A stretch of 64,000 bases of DNA from Terriglobus saanensis SP1PR4 (GCF_000179915.2 NC_014963.1:3782001-3846000); one strand, 5' to 3'. Counted from the first letter of the stretch, positions 17,255-26,993 are shown. The notes: generated from the letters alone by a model not told the origin. Program-made: numbers and translations.

Positions 17255-17566
17255 TTGCTGGCGTTTCTATTATCCGCCCTGTTTTCATGGGTTCCTGTAC
17301 AGCAACCTAAGGTTGTTGTACAGGAACCATTCTGGGGTGTTGTGTCATCCCCAACCCCATGCGAAGCATGGCATTATCGCTTCTCGTATACCAGCCGCGT
17401 TTTTACGGTGAGGGCTCCCGGCTTCCACGTCTCCTCCGTAATGCTCTGGCCGTCCGTCATTCACAACAACGCCATTGAGCTTCTCGACCGTAAGAAGTCG
17501 TCGAGAGGTTTCCGATTTTATGGACAGCGTGGCTCGGGTGCCACTGTATGTTCCATGGATTACTGA
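17255..17566 (+). CDS. uncertain small exported protein
   Basis: A 103-codon frame starting with TTG. The first 17 residues (MLAFLLSALFSWVPVQQ) look like a signal peptide and the rest is beta-rich with two cysteines. There is no clear ribosome-binding site, and the 39-base palindrome at 17290-17328 lies within it. It may be non-coding; no family is recognised. Confidence 0.25.
   Translation: MLAFLLSALFSWVPVQQPKVVVQEPFWGVVSSPTPCEAWHYRFSYTSRVFTVRAPGFHVSSVMLWPSVIHNNAIELLDRKKSSRGFRFYGQRGSGATVCSMDY
17290..17328. repeat. 39-bp near-perfect palindrome
   Basis: The arms at 17290-17308 and 17310-17328 (GGTTCCTGTACAGCAACCT and its complement) differ at one position, around a single central A. A related half-site occurs at 17213-17230 with 15 of 18 bases matching, and GTACAGGAAC recurs at 24194-24203. 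It stands at the edge of the minus-strand cargo. It could be a recombination site, operator or terminator. Confidence 0.7.
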
Positions 17567-17636
17567 TTCAGCCCATCCAGCCTTGCGTCGGCGTATTGCC
17601 TCTCCATCGGGAAGCTTAGATGGAAGATCATTCCGT

Positions 17637-17795
17637 TCACCGCCGTAACCAGTCTTTGCGGTCGTCGATCAAGAGCTTCCATACCAAGACCGGTGCACTC
17701 TTGGGCACGATGACAAACGCGTAGATGCCTAACGCATGAACCAGTAGTCCTAACAATCCGAATTGTGCCAAATCCTTGCTTGGAGCTTTGCTCAT
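17637..17795 (-). CDS. small membrane protein of the RHS cassette (52 aa)
   Basis: A 52-codon frame with AGAGGTG seven bases before the ATG. One hydrophobic helix spans residues 12-30 (FGLLGLLVHALGIYAFVIV), followed by PKSAPVLVWKLL and a charged DDRKDWLRR tail. It lies downstream of the putative immunity gene in the same orientation and may be a second immunity or accessory factor. No family is recognised. Confidence 0.55.
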   Translation of the reverse strand: MSKAPSKDLAQFGLLGLLVHALGIYAFVIVPKSAPVLVWKLLIDDRKDWLRR

Positions 17796-18011
17796 GAGTT
17801 CACCTCTGTGAGAGGAACAGCCGCAGCACCCTGCAACTTCCTGAACAAATCGTTCTGGCTTGAGCAGTTGATTTTGAGGCAGCCTTCCGAGCTAGGTCGG
17901 AGATGACCGCCGTGTGACAAAAATCCACTCCGCCCATATCCAGGAGCTGCACATACTCGGTAAACTACGCCGCGATTGCTCGCCAGCGAAGCATCGAACT
18001 TCGCGTCTCTT
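17796..18011. other. gap inside the RHS cassette
   Basis: This stretch holds the tail of a minus-strand frame that begins inside the immunity gene and whose TGA overlaps the next ATG. Its composition does not look protein-like. No RNA, repeat or promoter is evident. Confidence 0.4.
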
Positions 18012-18515
18012 TTATTGAATCGCGATCGCAGATAAATAGGGATACATTGACACTGCTCGATCAACCCAGTCACTAGGCATCCAAAGATGGCCTCCGTCAC
18101 TAAGCGCAGACCGTACGGCATGTACAAACCATCGCTTCGACGGTGGGACAATCACGCACTCCGTGCAGTTCGTTCCCAATGCATCTGCCGGACTTTCCTC
18201 TGGCCCATCGTTGAGCCACTTGATGTAATCCCTTGCTGTAGCTCCTCTTCCAACTTCGATGGCTGGAAAGGCATTGAATAGCCTATGAAAGTAGTAGATT
18301 GGGTCCGGTTTTAACACAACATACGAAAAATAAGGATCTCCTGACCATTTCAGTAGCTCCTGGAGCATATTCGCAAACTCAATGGTGCAAATCTGCGCAT
18401 CATCAAAGGTCAGCCTTTTGAAGGCGGTTGGTAGACGACCACTGTCGGTATCAACACATGACTTCGCCTCGAGGTAGAGATGATCGAAACGATCCTTATC
18501 CAAAATCCAATTCAT
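18012..18515 (-). CDS. putative immunity protein for the RHS tip
   Basis: A 167-aa soluble protein starting eight bases after the RHS stop, the usual place for the immunity gene of a polymorphic toxin. It is rich in aromatic residues (DPYFSYVVLKPDPIYYFHRL, RRWFVHAVRS-like region) and acidic near the N-terminus. It matches no immunity family I can name. The role is inferred from position. Confidence 0.6.
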   Translation of the reverse strand: MNWILDKDRFDHLYLEAKSCVDTDSGRLPTAFKRLTFDDAQICTIEFANMLQELLKWSGDPYFSYVVLKPDPIYYFHRLFNAFPAIEVGRGATARDYIKWLNDGPEESPADALGTNCTECVIVPPSKRWFVHAVRSALSDGGHLWMPSDWVDRAVSMYPYLSAIAIQ

Positions 18516-18523
18516 ATACGCAC

Positions 18524-21500
18524 CTATTTGAGCCTGACTTTCCCCACCACGCTGCCATTATCTTTGACCTGAGCTGATGGGCCGTCTGTCGATCTAGCTT
18601 GTGAATATACCGTATATTGTCTATCTCCTTTGACATACACGGGAGTTCCATCGCTCGCCGCCGATTTTGTGAATCCACCATCTTGGAGCTTCGCTCCAAT
18701 TTGGTCAGGTGTGAGCTTGATACCCTTGTTATCGATGGATCCCGGTTTGGTGAGATCCTCAATCTCATCGCTTGCGAGGCCTAGATCGCTCTCTAAGATT
18801 TCCGCCAGCAACACAGCCCATTGCGCGCTTTCAACAGATCGAGGATTTAGCTTCTTGCTCAGCCATTTATTAACTGCCAGATTGTTACGCCAATTCATAA
18901 AGTTGTCATGGGTCTGGCGAATAATTTGACCTCTCGTTAGAGGATCAGGTAGATCAACGCAGCTACCCGACGTCAGGGTATTCGTTTGTGAATTCCATAG
19001 ATCAGGACCACATAAAGTAGCGTGACCATCCTCATCCCGCCTCGTCATGGGGTTATTGTTTACATAGCTATATAGGTTGAGGCTTTGCGGGTTAGCGAGA
19101 AGAACCCAGGGAACGGGGCTCGGACTATCCGCCCAGTCTGGTGACATAAATCTGCCCAGGCTGCTCGCGTAATACCTCGCCCCGAAGTTATCTAGGCCGC
19201 TTTCGGCGTCTCGTTCTTTGCCGGTAAATTTGTAACGGTTCGTAGTGGCGGCGGGATTTGGCTCTTGGCCGAAGGGCAGGAATTCCCCTTTCCACAGAAG
19301 GGTACCTGAGGCATCTAACTCCAACTGAGACGTCCCTACCTGATCCGCGATCATCCAGCGATAGACATTGTTTGGGTCGACACGAGCTATTTTCTTCCCG
19401 TTAGCGAAGATGTAGTCGGTCCACCAACCGTTCTGGTCTTTCTCGCTTAACAACTCACCGCCGAAGGAGCTGTATTCCCGGAAGGATATGCTGTGGCCTG
19501 AGCTATCCAACTGATCGGCCCGAACCCGTGCGCCCATCGCGTCGTAGCTATAGAGCGCCTTCAGATTTAGCGTACTATTCTGTGCCGCATAGAGACGGGA
19601 CATGCGGCTTTCCGCATCCCACGTGTACGCCTGTGCATTACTGTTCGGCGTACCCCAGCACAATAGGTTTCCCGCTGCATCGTAGCCCGTGGTCTCTCCG
19701 TTTGCGCCGACACAACTGAACCGCGCTTCAAGTGCGGAGCCGCCGCGGAGGTACCGATTGTTCGCATCGTAGTCGACGCTGGGGGCAAGCGCTTGCGTCC
19801 CCGGGACCTGCGTCATGTTTCCGAAGGAGTCATAGCCATACGCCATCTGTTGCATACCGACGAAGTTCGGTCCAGTCCATGAGATGAGCCGATTGAGGCT
19901 GTCGTAACTCATGGATTGGCTGTAGAGTGCGCCCGCGGTCCCATCCGCAATACTCCAGATGTTGCCGTTATTGCTAGATTCGCTGCCGCAAGCACCTGTT
20001 GCATTCGGCTGAAAATGATAGGTCTTGTTTAGGTAAGTGTTCGACCCTTGAGTGACCACATCGGTGCATGTTTGTAGCCGATTGTTCTGTCCAAATTTTT
20101 CTACAACACCATTGCCGTAGCTCAGGCTCTGAACGGCACCGTTGGGGAAATAGCTCATCGCCGAAACCATCACTTTGTTCAGGCTTTCATCCGTCACTGC
20201 CGTTAAACGGCCCGCCGCGTCATAGTCCTTCCGAAGTGTACGTCCATCAGGATAGGAGATCCGCAGCGGATTGCCGGTCAGATCGTATGTAGTATTGATG
20301 CTGTGCGACGTGGATCCCCATTCAGAGGGCGGCGCTCCAGTCCAGTGATTGAGCCGGCCAACGTTGTCATAACCAAAGTATTGGTCGTCACAGTTCTTAC
20401 GACTATTGATGTCGCAGGTATTGCCAGCTAGGTCTGGGTTAAACGATCGGATAAAGCTTAGATGCCCGACCAAATTGCCGCCAAGCAACGAAGTAGCTCC
20501 CCAGGTTCCCACTAACCCGTCATAGAAGTAAAGATCCGTCGACGCGCCCAAGCGTGATTTCGATGTCAGGCGATTCAACGCATCATAACCGTAGGTCGCT
20601 GTTGCCCCGCGAGCATCAGTTTTCGCCATAAGGTTCCCATTTGCGTCGTAACCATTTGAGCAAATTCCACTAGTCCAAGTTCCGTAGCAGATTGTTCCCG
20701 TCTCCGGATTGGTCGCTGTGATAAGCCGCGAAAGCGAGTCATACGTGAAGCTGCGAGAACGCCGAGCATCGCCCGCAACTCCAGTCTGGGTCGCAGTCGT
20801 AAGATTCCCGAGAGAGTCGTAAACATAGCCGGTGGAAGCACCGGTTGGCTCGATCACATTGCCGAGGCGGCCTAGCGCATCGTAGTTTCGTGACCAGGTG
20901 TGTCCGGTCTCATCGGTAAAGACGGTCTGGCTACCGTTATAAGACCACTGTTGGGTAGAGCCATCCGGCTGCGTCTGGAGTGTCTTGCGGCCTAGTGAGT
21001 CGTAGGTGTAACTGGTCGTTGCAAATGAAGAATCAGTAAGGCGATAGGGATTGCCCGCCGTGCTGATTCGGCCAAGATTGTCGTAGCCGTAATCCGCCGT
21101 GTAAATTTGGCTACTACCGCTTTCCGTAGTCGTCGCCGTCAAAACGCGCCCCAAGCCATCAAAGGACTTTGCTTTGTTTATCGTCTGCCCAGCAGTGTTC
21201 TCGGCGATCTGGACATTCTCAAAAGCGGGGGCGGAGTCGGAGCGGGAGAACTGCTGCCATCCACCATCCGGAAAGCTGATCCGATTCACTCTCGCGAAGT
21301 TGTCATAGGACGTCGTCGTCCAATTGTTGTTTAGATCGGACGCCTCCAGCCGGGTTCCAGTGCAGAAGTTGTACCGGAAATTAGAAGTATGCTGAAGCGC
21401 ATCCTGAACCTGGGTGAGATATGCAAATTCATTGCTGGATGACGGAGCGCATCCCAGCGAAGACCACGCGTCTTGATAGTGGAAATTCGTGACGTGACCG

Positions 21501-23407
21501 AGCGGATCTGTAGTGGCGACCACATTGCCTGTGTCATCGTAAGACTGAAGACTATCGATCGGTCCGGTACCATTCAGGGTGTAGCGTCTGACACGAGTGA
21601 GATTCCCTCGATAATTTCCTACTTGGATATGGGTTGAGCTGTCCGCTCCCGTTACAGCCAGACCATTGCTATAGACATCGTATTCGTTGTCTGTTTTCGC
21701 CATGCCACCGCCCGTGCCCGTGACCGTTTGCGAAGAGATGAGGCTCCAGTTGTATTGCAAACCTTGCTCATAACCGGTTGGTGTGGTCTCTGTATCCCGG
21801 ATAAGCGCCCCGTCGAAGCCGAAGATTTTCTCGCTCGTGACAATCGGGCTTTCACCAGGCGCAGGAGTCTCGTTACAGTTGGTCTGGGAATAGGGATACT
21901 GCGGGCAAATAAAATTCTTGGTGAAGTATCCATAGGTTGCCTTGGTCGCTACCTGGGGCTGTCCCCCCGAATAAAGCGTTGTTGTGACTTGACTCTTTTG
22001 TTCGGCCGTATCGTATTGCGTACTGATGGCTTGTAGCGGTGTACTCTCTCCCTGATAGATCACGCGATTCGATTCGAGGGCCTGGTGCTGGATCATCGGG
22101 ATGAAATCCACATGCGTCCGTCCGTCGCTATTGCGGACATCGATTCCACTATTCTCACCTAGCCCAAGCGTGTGAATCGTCGGAGTATAGGTGGTTCTCA
22201 CTTCTGGGGAACACCGCCCTGAAGAATTGGAACAAAAATACTTCGCGCTCACTTCACGATGCGACATGTTCGAGCAAGTGATGCCAACATAAGCTCCGTT
22301 GACCTGCTCTGATCCAGGAAAGTCGGTGTACTCATAACGAACATATCCTCCCGTGGGATAGTTCACGCGTGTGAGTTCCTCCATTCCGTTCAACGTCAGT
22401 GTATAGGTCCGTGAGGGTGAACCCGAAAACGTGACGGTGTAGATGCTTCCTAACGGAGAGAGTGTCGAGGTCGTATTCTGCGACTCGCCGACCGAATCTG
22501 TGCAGGTTGCCTGTAGTGTAATGGGGTCGCTCGTGAGCACGCGATGGATGCTGATCGTGCGGTCTTGTCCATCCTCCCCTTTATAGGTGACAACCCAATC
22601 GGTCGTTGAACCAGGGCTCAACTGTCCTTTGGAGTCCGTGATTGGATTACTACTCGTCGTGATGGTTACGGTTCGACCGACAGTATCTTTGATACTGTAA
22701 TTCCCTGTGAAGCCATCGAAGGCATACGTAATGACGTTGCCGTTTTTATCGGTATCCTGGTTTCCCCGAAGTTGCGACCCGTCCGGGCGAAAAAGGCCGC
22801 CATTGTTGAAGTCCAAGCGATAGAGCGAACCATCGTAGGCATCCGACACATGCTTTTCCAGCTCTGGATGAGCAATGTCCCCCATGCAGTTGGTGATATT
22901 GCCAAAGGAGTGAGGTGCCCCAGTTTCATCGAGATACACATATCCAGCCGAGCAAATGATATTGACGTAGCCGGAGGGCTGTCCAAAAGCATCGTGCAGA
23001 ACATCTTGTCCTACGACGGGATTGGATGAAGCCACAATTTGCGGGATATGAATCGGACTGTCAGTAAACCAGTTTGGCAATTGCCAGCCTCCAAAGACTC
23101 CGTAGGCCGAGGTCTCATTGACTGGATCGAAAGGCCTCTCGTTCAGCGTTGGAGAGAGCGCCTTGCTGTTGAAAACGAGATTGAGATGCAGATCATGCCC
23201 GGCTCTGCCGGGAAGCGAAACGAGTGGCAGCGTAAACTGCACGTTCCCATTCGTGAGATTAATATTCTCGTCGTTTGGGGAATAAACGCCGTCCGCAGGG
23301 AGCCCCGTTTCATTCGCGGGCGTGATGGGCGACTGCGCCCAGAGAGAAACGACGGACTGGAGCAAAATGAAGGCGAGGGCAGGCAGAATCTTGCGCATAG
23401 TAGGCAT
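18524..23407 (-). CDS. secreted RHS-repeat protein with toxin-like C-terminus
   Basis: A 1627-aa protein with a Sec signal (MRKILPALAFILLQSVVSLWAQ after a short lead). An N-terminal region of about 450 residues is followed by many YD/RHS repeats (YDSLGRLTA-like units, about 600-1380). The core signature RFMSPDWADSP with NLYSYVNNNPM and DEDGH ends near residue 1463. After it comes a 164-residue non-repetitive tip ending VKDNGSVVGKVRLK. RHS proteins form a shell that encloses a toxin tip. No VgrG or PAAR domain is seen, so a Sec-dependent, envelope-exposed route is more likely than T6SS. The tip activity is not recognised. Confidence 0.85.
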   Translation of the reverse strand: MPTMRKILPALAFILLQSVVSLWAQSPITPANETGLPADGVYSPNDENINLTNGNVQFTLPLVSLPGRAGHDLHLNLVFNSKALSPTLNERPFDPVNETSAYGVFGGWQLPNWFTDSPIHIPQIVASSNPVVGQDVLHDAFGQPSGYVNIICSAGYVYLDETGAPHSFGNITNCMGDIAHPELEKHVSDAYDGSLYRLDFNNGGLFRPDGSQLRGNQDTDKNGNVITYAFDGFTGNYSIKDTVGRTVTITTSSNPITDSKGQLSPGSTTDWVVTYKGEDGQDRTISIHRVLTSDPITLQATCTDSVGESQNTTSTLSPLGSIYTVTFSGSPSRTYTLTLNGMEELTRVNYPTGGYVRYEYTDFPGSEQVNGAYVGITCSNMSHREVSAKYFCSNSSGRCSPEVRTTYTPTIHTLGLGENSGIDVRNSDGRTHVDFIPMIQHQALESNRVIYQGESTPLQAISTQYDTAEQKSQVTTTLYSGGQPQVATKATYGYFTKNFICPQYPYSQTNCNETPAPGESPIVTSEKIFGFDGALIRDTETTPTGYEQGLQYNWSLISSQTVTGTGGGMAKTDNEYDVYSNGLAVTGADSSTHIQVGNYRGNLTRVRRYTLNGTGPIDSLQSYDDTGNVVATTDPLGHVTNFHYQDAWSSLGCAPSSSNEFAYLTQVQDALQHTSNFRYNFCTGTRLEASDLNNNWTTTSYDNFARVNRISFPDGGWQQFSRSDSAPAFENVQIAENTAGQTINKAKSFDGLGRVLTATTTESGSSQIYTADYGYDNLGRISTAGNPYRLTDSSFATTSYTYDSLGRKTLQTQPDGSTQQWSYNGSQTVFTDETGHTWSRNYDALGRLGNVIEPTGASTGYVYDSLGNLTTATQTGVAGDARRSRSFTYDSLSRLITATNPETGTICYGTWTSGICSNGYDANGNLMAKTDARGATATYGYDALNRLTSKSRLGASTDLYFYDGLVGTWGATSLLGGNLVGHLSFIRSFNPDLAGNTCDINSRKNCDDQYFGYDNVGRLNHWTGAPPSEWGSTSHSINTTYDLTGNPLRISYPDGRTLRKDYDAAGRLTAVTDESLNKVMVSAMSYFPNGAVQSLSYGNGVVEKFGQNNRLQTCTDVVTQGSNTYLNKTYHFQPNATGACGSESSNNGNIWSIADGTAGALYSQSMSYDSLNRLISWTGPNFVGMQQMAYGYDSFGNMTQVPGTQALAPSVDYDANNRYLRGGSALEARFSCVGANGETTGYDAAGNLLCWGTPNSNAQAYTWDAESRMSRLYAAQNSTLNLKALYSYDAMGARVRADQLDSSGHSISFREYSSFGGELLSEKDQNGWWTDYIFANGKKIARVDPNNVYRWMIADQVGTSQLELDASGTLLWKGEFLPFGQEPNPAATTNRYKFTGKERDAESGLDNFGARYYASSLGRFMSPDWADSPSPVPWVLLANPQSLNLYSYVNNNPMTRRDEDGHATLCGPDLWNSQTNTLTSGSCVDLPDPLTRGQIIRQTHDNFMNWRNNLAVNKWLSKKLNPRSVESAQWAVLLAEILESDLGLASDEIEDLTKPGSIDNKGIKLTPDQIGAKLQDGGFTKSAASDGTPVYVKGDRQYTVYSQARSTDGPSAQVKDNGSVVGKVRLK

Positions 23408-23422
23408 CGGAGTCTTCCGGAA

Positions 23423-24139
23423 TTACTGCAAGGGCTGAAGAGCAAGTGTGATGGGCGCGACGTTCCCGTGTTGCAGTGTGATCTTCGAAGGAAGAGCAAC
23501 TCCAGAGACATTCATGTAATTGGAATATTCGAGAGTCGTCAACGTGAAAGAGTCGGGGGAACTTGGAGGATGGCCGCAAATTCTTATTATTTTTACAAGA
23601 CCACTTTGTGGATCCAATTCAACTTCGGCTGCGGCGGAAGTCGCTGGCGCAACGGGCTCTCTCTGAATGAGAAAAAGCGTGTCGCTCTTCCTTGAAACCT
23701 TCACCTTGCCGCTGCTGACCAGATCTTGAGGCAGCAGATCCTGGGGAAATATGAAACGGTGCGTCAAGTTATCTCGTAAGGGCTTACCCCCTGCAAGCAA
23801 ACGCGTCCGATCCTTATTCAAATCGATTTTGAGGTTGGACACGACCGACGTTTGAACAGCTGCGGAGAGGCTCAGTTGGCCTGCGAGCTCGATGTGACCT
23901 GAACCGATGGGAGTGATGGCCTTCTCTAGCGCTGCCATAGCGGCGTCATCGGATTGGAGCGACTCGAAGGCAGGAGGACGACATAAGGCAGGATGTTCCT
24001 CTGCGACATAACGGTGGAGCACAAGGGTCTGAGAGTGAAGAGAGCCCGCCTGTAGAAGCAGGATGGACGCCATAATGCAAAACACGATTTTTGCGCGTTT
24101 CAAGGAGACCCTTTCGTGAGTCTTTGATCGAATATCCAC
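23423..24139 (-). CDS. secreted protein upstream of the RHS gene
   Basis: Up to 238 aa. The true start may be a TTG at 24103 preceded by GAAAGGG, giving LKRAKIVFCIMASILLLQAG as signal peptide. The mature part has beta-rich segments (GHIELAGQLSLSAAVQTSVV, FTLTTLEYSNYMNVSGVALP). Its stop lies 15 bases before the RHS start, so the two are co-transcribed. It may help export or assemble the RHS shell, by position only; no family is recognised. Confidence 0.65.
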   Translation of the reverse strand: MDIRSKTHERVSLKRAKIVFCIMASILLLQAGSLHSQTLVLHRYVAEEHPALCRPPAFESLQSDDAAMAALEKAITPIGSGHIELAGQLSLSAAVQTSVVSNLKIDLNKDRTRLLAGGKPLRDNLTHRFIFPQDLLPQDLVSSGKVKVSRKSDTLFLIQREPVAPATSAAAEVELDPQSGLVKIIRICGHPPSSPDSFTLTTLEYSNYMNVSGVALPSKITLQHGNVAPITLALQPLQ

Positions 24140-24444
24140 TTCGCAGGATTTCGGTTAGGTGATGTGCTTTGGGAAGCCTAGACGAAACAGATAGTACAGG
24201 AACGATGAAGTGAGGGCCGAAAAATTTGTATAAATTCTCGCTTTCGACTGCAACGAAAACAGATCTTTCTAGCCCCGCCGATGGATGCGCTTCTCCGGGC
24301 TCCTAACCGAGGAGTGACGCCGGTCCCTGATTCCGAAAGGTACTTCCCGGATCTTCGCTTTTGCGGGTGACGCGCCACCGCACGGTCGACCTAGCGACAG
24401 GGTTTTTGCCAGTTCATTTCCATTTCCATGATTCTCCGGGTTAG
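24140..24444. promoter_or_regulatory. divergent region between the cargo cassette and terS
   Basis: This 305-base stretch contains no gene. It must hold the start of the minus-strand cassette transcript and a + strand start for the terminase genes. It has an AT-rich run near 24225-24240, and GTACAGGAAC at 24194-24203, which matches an arm of the palindrome at the other side of the cargo. No convincing -35/-10 pair was found. Confidence 0.4.
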
Positions 24445-25014
24445 ATGCCCGCAGATTTGCCCAATGAGATGGAGTGCCTCGACATAGAGGACGTAGCTTC
24501 CATGCTTGGCAAGTCTGAGCGGATGATCCGTAACTACATCAAAGACAATGGGTTGCCATTCGTTGGCGATGGACGAGAGCGGCGCTTTATCTGGGCAAAG
24601 GTGCTGGAGTGGTACGTCGCTTATCGGATCAATCTTGATGGAAATCGCGGAAATGGACTCGGCGCTTCGTCCCTCGCTCCGCAAATTCCGACTTCCGAAA
24701 CTTTCGACGAGGCCGCCCTCCGAAAGTTGAGAGCTGAAGCTGACCTGGTCGAACTCAAGCTCGCCAGTGCGCGCGGCGAAGTCGCGGCCATCGCCGACGT
24801 CGAGCGCGTACTGGCGGCGTCGAGCATTTCAATCCAGACTCAGCTTCTCGCCGTGCCGTCCCGCCTTGCGACGCAGATGCTTGGCCTGGAAGACCACGGG
24901 CGCGCCATTGCGATTCTCGAAGCGGAGATGCGTCAGGTCCTTACCAACCTCTCCACAATTGATGCCGTGCGCGAAGCTACCGGCCTGGCCGACCGCGAGG
25001 CGGATCTCAGTTGA
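24445..25014 (+). CDS. phage terminase small subunit (Nu1-like)
   Basis: A 189-aa protein with an N-terminal helix-turn-helix/MerR-like segment (LDIEDVASMLGKSERMIRNY). A wing (GDGRERRFIWAKV), a linker and a helical C-terminus (LRKLRAEADLVELKLASARG) follow. This is the layout of lambda Nu1-type small subunits, which bind the packaging site and the large subunit. Its TGA overlaps the TTG start of the large subunit. Confidence 0.85.
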   Translation: MPADLPNEMECLDIEDVASMLGKSERMIRNYIKDNGLPFVGDGRERRFIWAKVLEWYVAYRINLDGNRGNGLGASSLAPQIPTSETFDEAALRKLRAEADLVELKLASARGEVAAIADVERVLAASSISIQTQLLAVPSRLATQMLGLEDHGRAIAILEAEMRQVLTNLSTIDAVREATGLADREADLS

Positions 25015-26993
25015 GCCCGTACGCGACATCTCTTGAGGGTATAGAGCGCCTTCGGGTCGCGTTCACCAAGGGGCATGCCCTTCTCGCTCCTCCTCCGCCG
25101 CTGACGCTCTCGCAGTGGGCTGACCTGTACGCGTATGTTCCGCCCGAGGCTGGCGCGTTTCCGGGTAAGTTCTATACCGGCAGCGCGGAGTATCAACGTG
25201 GCATCCAGGACGCGATCACTGACCCGACCATCGAGACCATCGTTATGCAGATGTGCTCTCAGAGCGGGAAGACGCAGATCCAGATGAATACCCTTGGCTT
25301 CTTCTCTCACTATCAGCCATCGCCGATCTTGTTTGTACAGGCGACGGAGGGTGAGGCGGAGAAATTTTCCAAGAATCGCATTGCGAAGATGATTCGCTCT
25401 ACTCCCGTGCTTAGGAAGCTCTTCCCGTCCCCTCGCGCGCGTGATTCGGGAAATACGCTGCTCAATAAGGAATTCCCAGGCGGTGTTCTTATCCTCGCGG
25501 GTGCTAACGCCCCGGCTGGACTCGCCTCCATGCCCATTCGCATCCTGGAGATGGATGAGGTCGATCGTTATCCGGAGAGTGCGGGCACTGAAGGCGACCC
25601 GGTCGATCTAGCCCGCAGGCGCACGTCGACGTTTTGGAACAAGAAAGAAATCCTAGCCTCGACGCCTGGCATTAAGAACCTCTCCAGAATCGAGAAAGCA
25701 GAGGAGGAATCTGATCGCCGCCGGTACTTCGTACCGTGTCCGCACTGCGGAACGTTTCAGGATCTCCGGTGGAGGCGGCTTCAATACACCATCGACGGCG
25801 GCACTGGCCGGATCATCGATGTCTTCTATGCGTGCGAATTCGGCTGCGAGATCCGCGAACGGTCGAAGCACGAGATGATCCGGAAAGGAGAATGGCGAGC
25901 GACGGCCGAGAGCCGCGATGGAAAGACCGCGGGCTTCCACCTAAATGCTTTGTATCCTCCGTGGCTGAAGTGGACTGATCTGGTGAGCGAATGGCTCACG
26001 GCGAAGACATCCCTCGAACGTAAGAAGACCTTCATCAACACACGCCTAGCTGAGACGTGGGAAATCCGCGGCAAGGGTGCCGACCTTCACGAACTGGAGA
26101 AACGGAAGTCTGAACTGGAATTCGCCGAAGAATTACCGGCTGGAGTGTTGTTTATCACTGCTGGCGTTGATGTGCAGGATGACCGCCTGGAGTGCACCCG
26201 CTTCGGTTGGGGAATGGATGAAGAGCGCTGGGTGATCGATCATGAGATCTTCCGTGGTGATCCCTCTTTGCCAGAAACCATTACAGGTGAAGACGGGAAA
26301 AAGATCCGAAATGTAGATAGTCCGTGGGCTCACCTCGAAGCGCATCTCCGCACGTCACTGTCCCATACGCTCGGCGTCACAATGACCGTCGCATGCGCGC
26401 TGATCGACTCCGGTGGTCACCATACGGCGCGGGTCTACGAGTTCACGAAGAAGAACGCCGCGCGGCGCTGGCACGCCATCGTTGGCCGCGCCGGTATCGG
26501 GAAACCGCTGGTCAGCAGGGGGAGTGAGCAGGGACCGTCGCATGCCATGCTCTACACGGTCGGCACGGACACAGCGAAAGAAGACATCTTTACAAGCTTC
26601 CAAGTGAAGGAAGAGGGTGTCGCCTACTGTCATTTTTCCAAGGGTTTAGCTCCGGAGTACTTTCGTCAGGTAACCAGCGAGCAGTTGGTGAAGGTGACAA
26701 GAGATTACGTAACGAAGCTGGAGTGGAAGAAAAAAGGAGAACGGAACGAGGCGCTCGATTGCTTTGTGTACGGCCGCGCTGCAGTTGCCGTACTTCAGCC
26801 AAAGTACAAGTCCATCCAGCAACGATTGACGGAGCGCGTCGAGAAGTTGAAGGAAAAAAGAATGAAGGAAGTCGCGCTCCCGGAAGAGAAGCTGCCAGAT
26901 CCTCCTCCAGAGCCGGAAGTTCAAAAGGTGAGTACCGCGCGAGTTCCGAAGCGGAGAAAGCGAGGATACGTCAACGCGCACAAGCACTGGTGA
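25011..26993 (+). CDS. phage terminase large subunit (GpA family)
   Basis: A 660-aa packaging motor and nuclease with a TTG start overlapping the small-subunit stop. The ATPase domain has the Walker A-like MCSQSGKTQ and Walker B RILEMDEVDRYP. A zinc-ribbon-like CPHCGTF with CEFGCE follows, then a nuclease domain with GVDVQDDRLE. Length is normal for lambda gpA-type enzymes. The C-terminal tail is Pro/Lys-rich. No portal gene follows, unlike in complete phages. Confidence 0.92.
   Translation: MSPYATSLEGIERLRVAFTKGHALLAPPPPLTLSQWADLYAYVPPEAGAFPGKFYTGSAEYQRGIQDAITDPTIETIVMQMCSQSGKTQIQMNTLGFFSHYQPSPILFVQATEGEAEKFSKNRIAKMIRSTPVLRKLFPSPRARDSGNTLLNKEFPGGVLILAGANAPAGLASMPIRILEMDEVDRYPESAGTEGDPVDLARRRTSTFWNKKEILASTPGIKNLSRIEKAEEESDRRRYFVPCPHCGTFQDLRWRRLQYTIDGGTGRIIDVFYACEFGCEIRERSKHEMIRKGEWRATAESRDGKTAGFHLNALYPPWLKWTDLVSEWLTAKTSLERKKTFINTRLAETWEIRGKGADLHELEKRKSELEFAEELPAGVLFITAGVDVQDDRLECTRFGWGMDEERWVIDHEIFRGDPSLPETITGEDGKKIRNVDSPWAHLEAHLRTSLSHTLGVTMTVACALIDSGGHHTARVYEFTKKNAARRWHAIVGRAGIGKPLVSRGSEQGPSHAMLYTVGTDTAKEDIFTSFQVKEEGVAYCHFSKGLAPEYFRQVTSEQLVKVTRDYVTKLEWKKKGERNEALDCFVYGRAAVAVLQPKYKSIQQRLTERVEKLKEKRMKEVALPEEKLPDPPPEPEVQKVSTARVPKRRKRGYVNAHKHW

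Noticed and set aside
17792-18151. 119-aa minus-strand frame overlapping the immunity gene
   Set aside because: Its stop overlaps the next ATG, but most of it is a shadow of the immunity gene and the rest has no protein-like features.
20000-21600. tandem similarity that might look like a CRISPR or DNA repeat
   Set aside because: The periodicity comes from YD/RHS protein repeats; there are no identical spaced DNA repeats.
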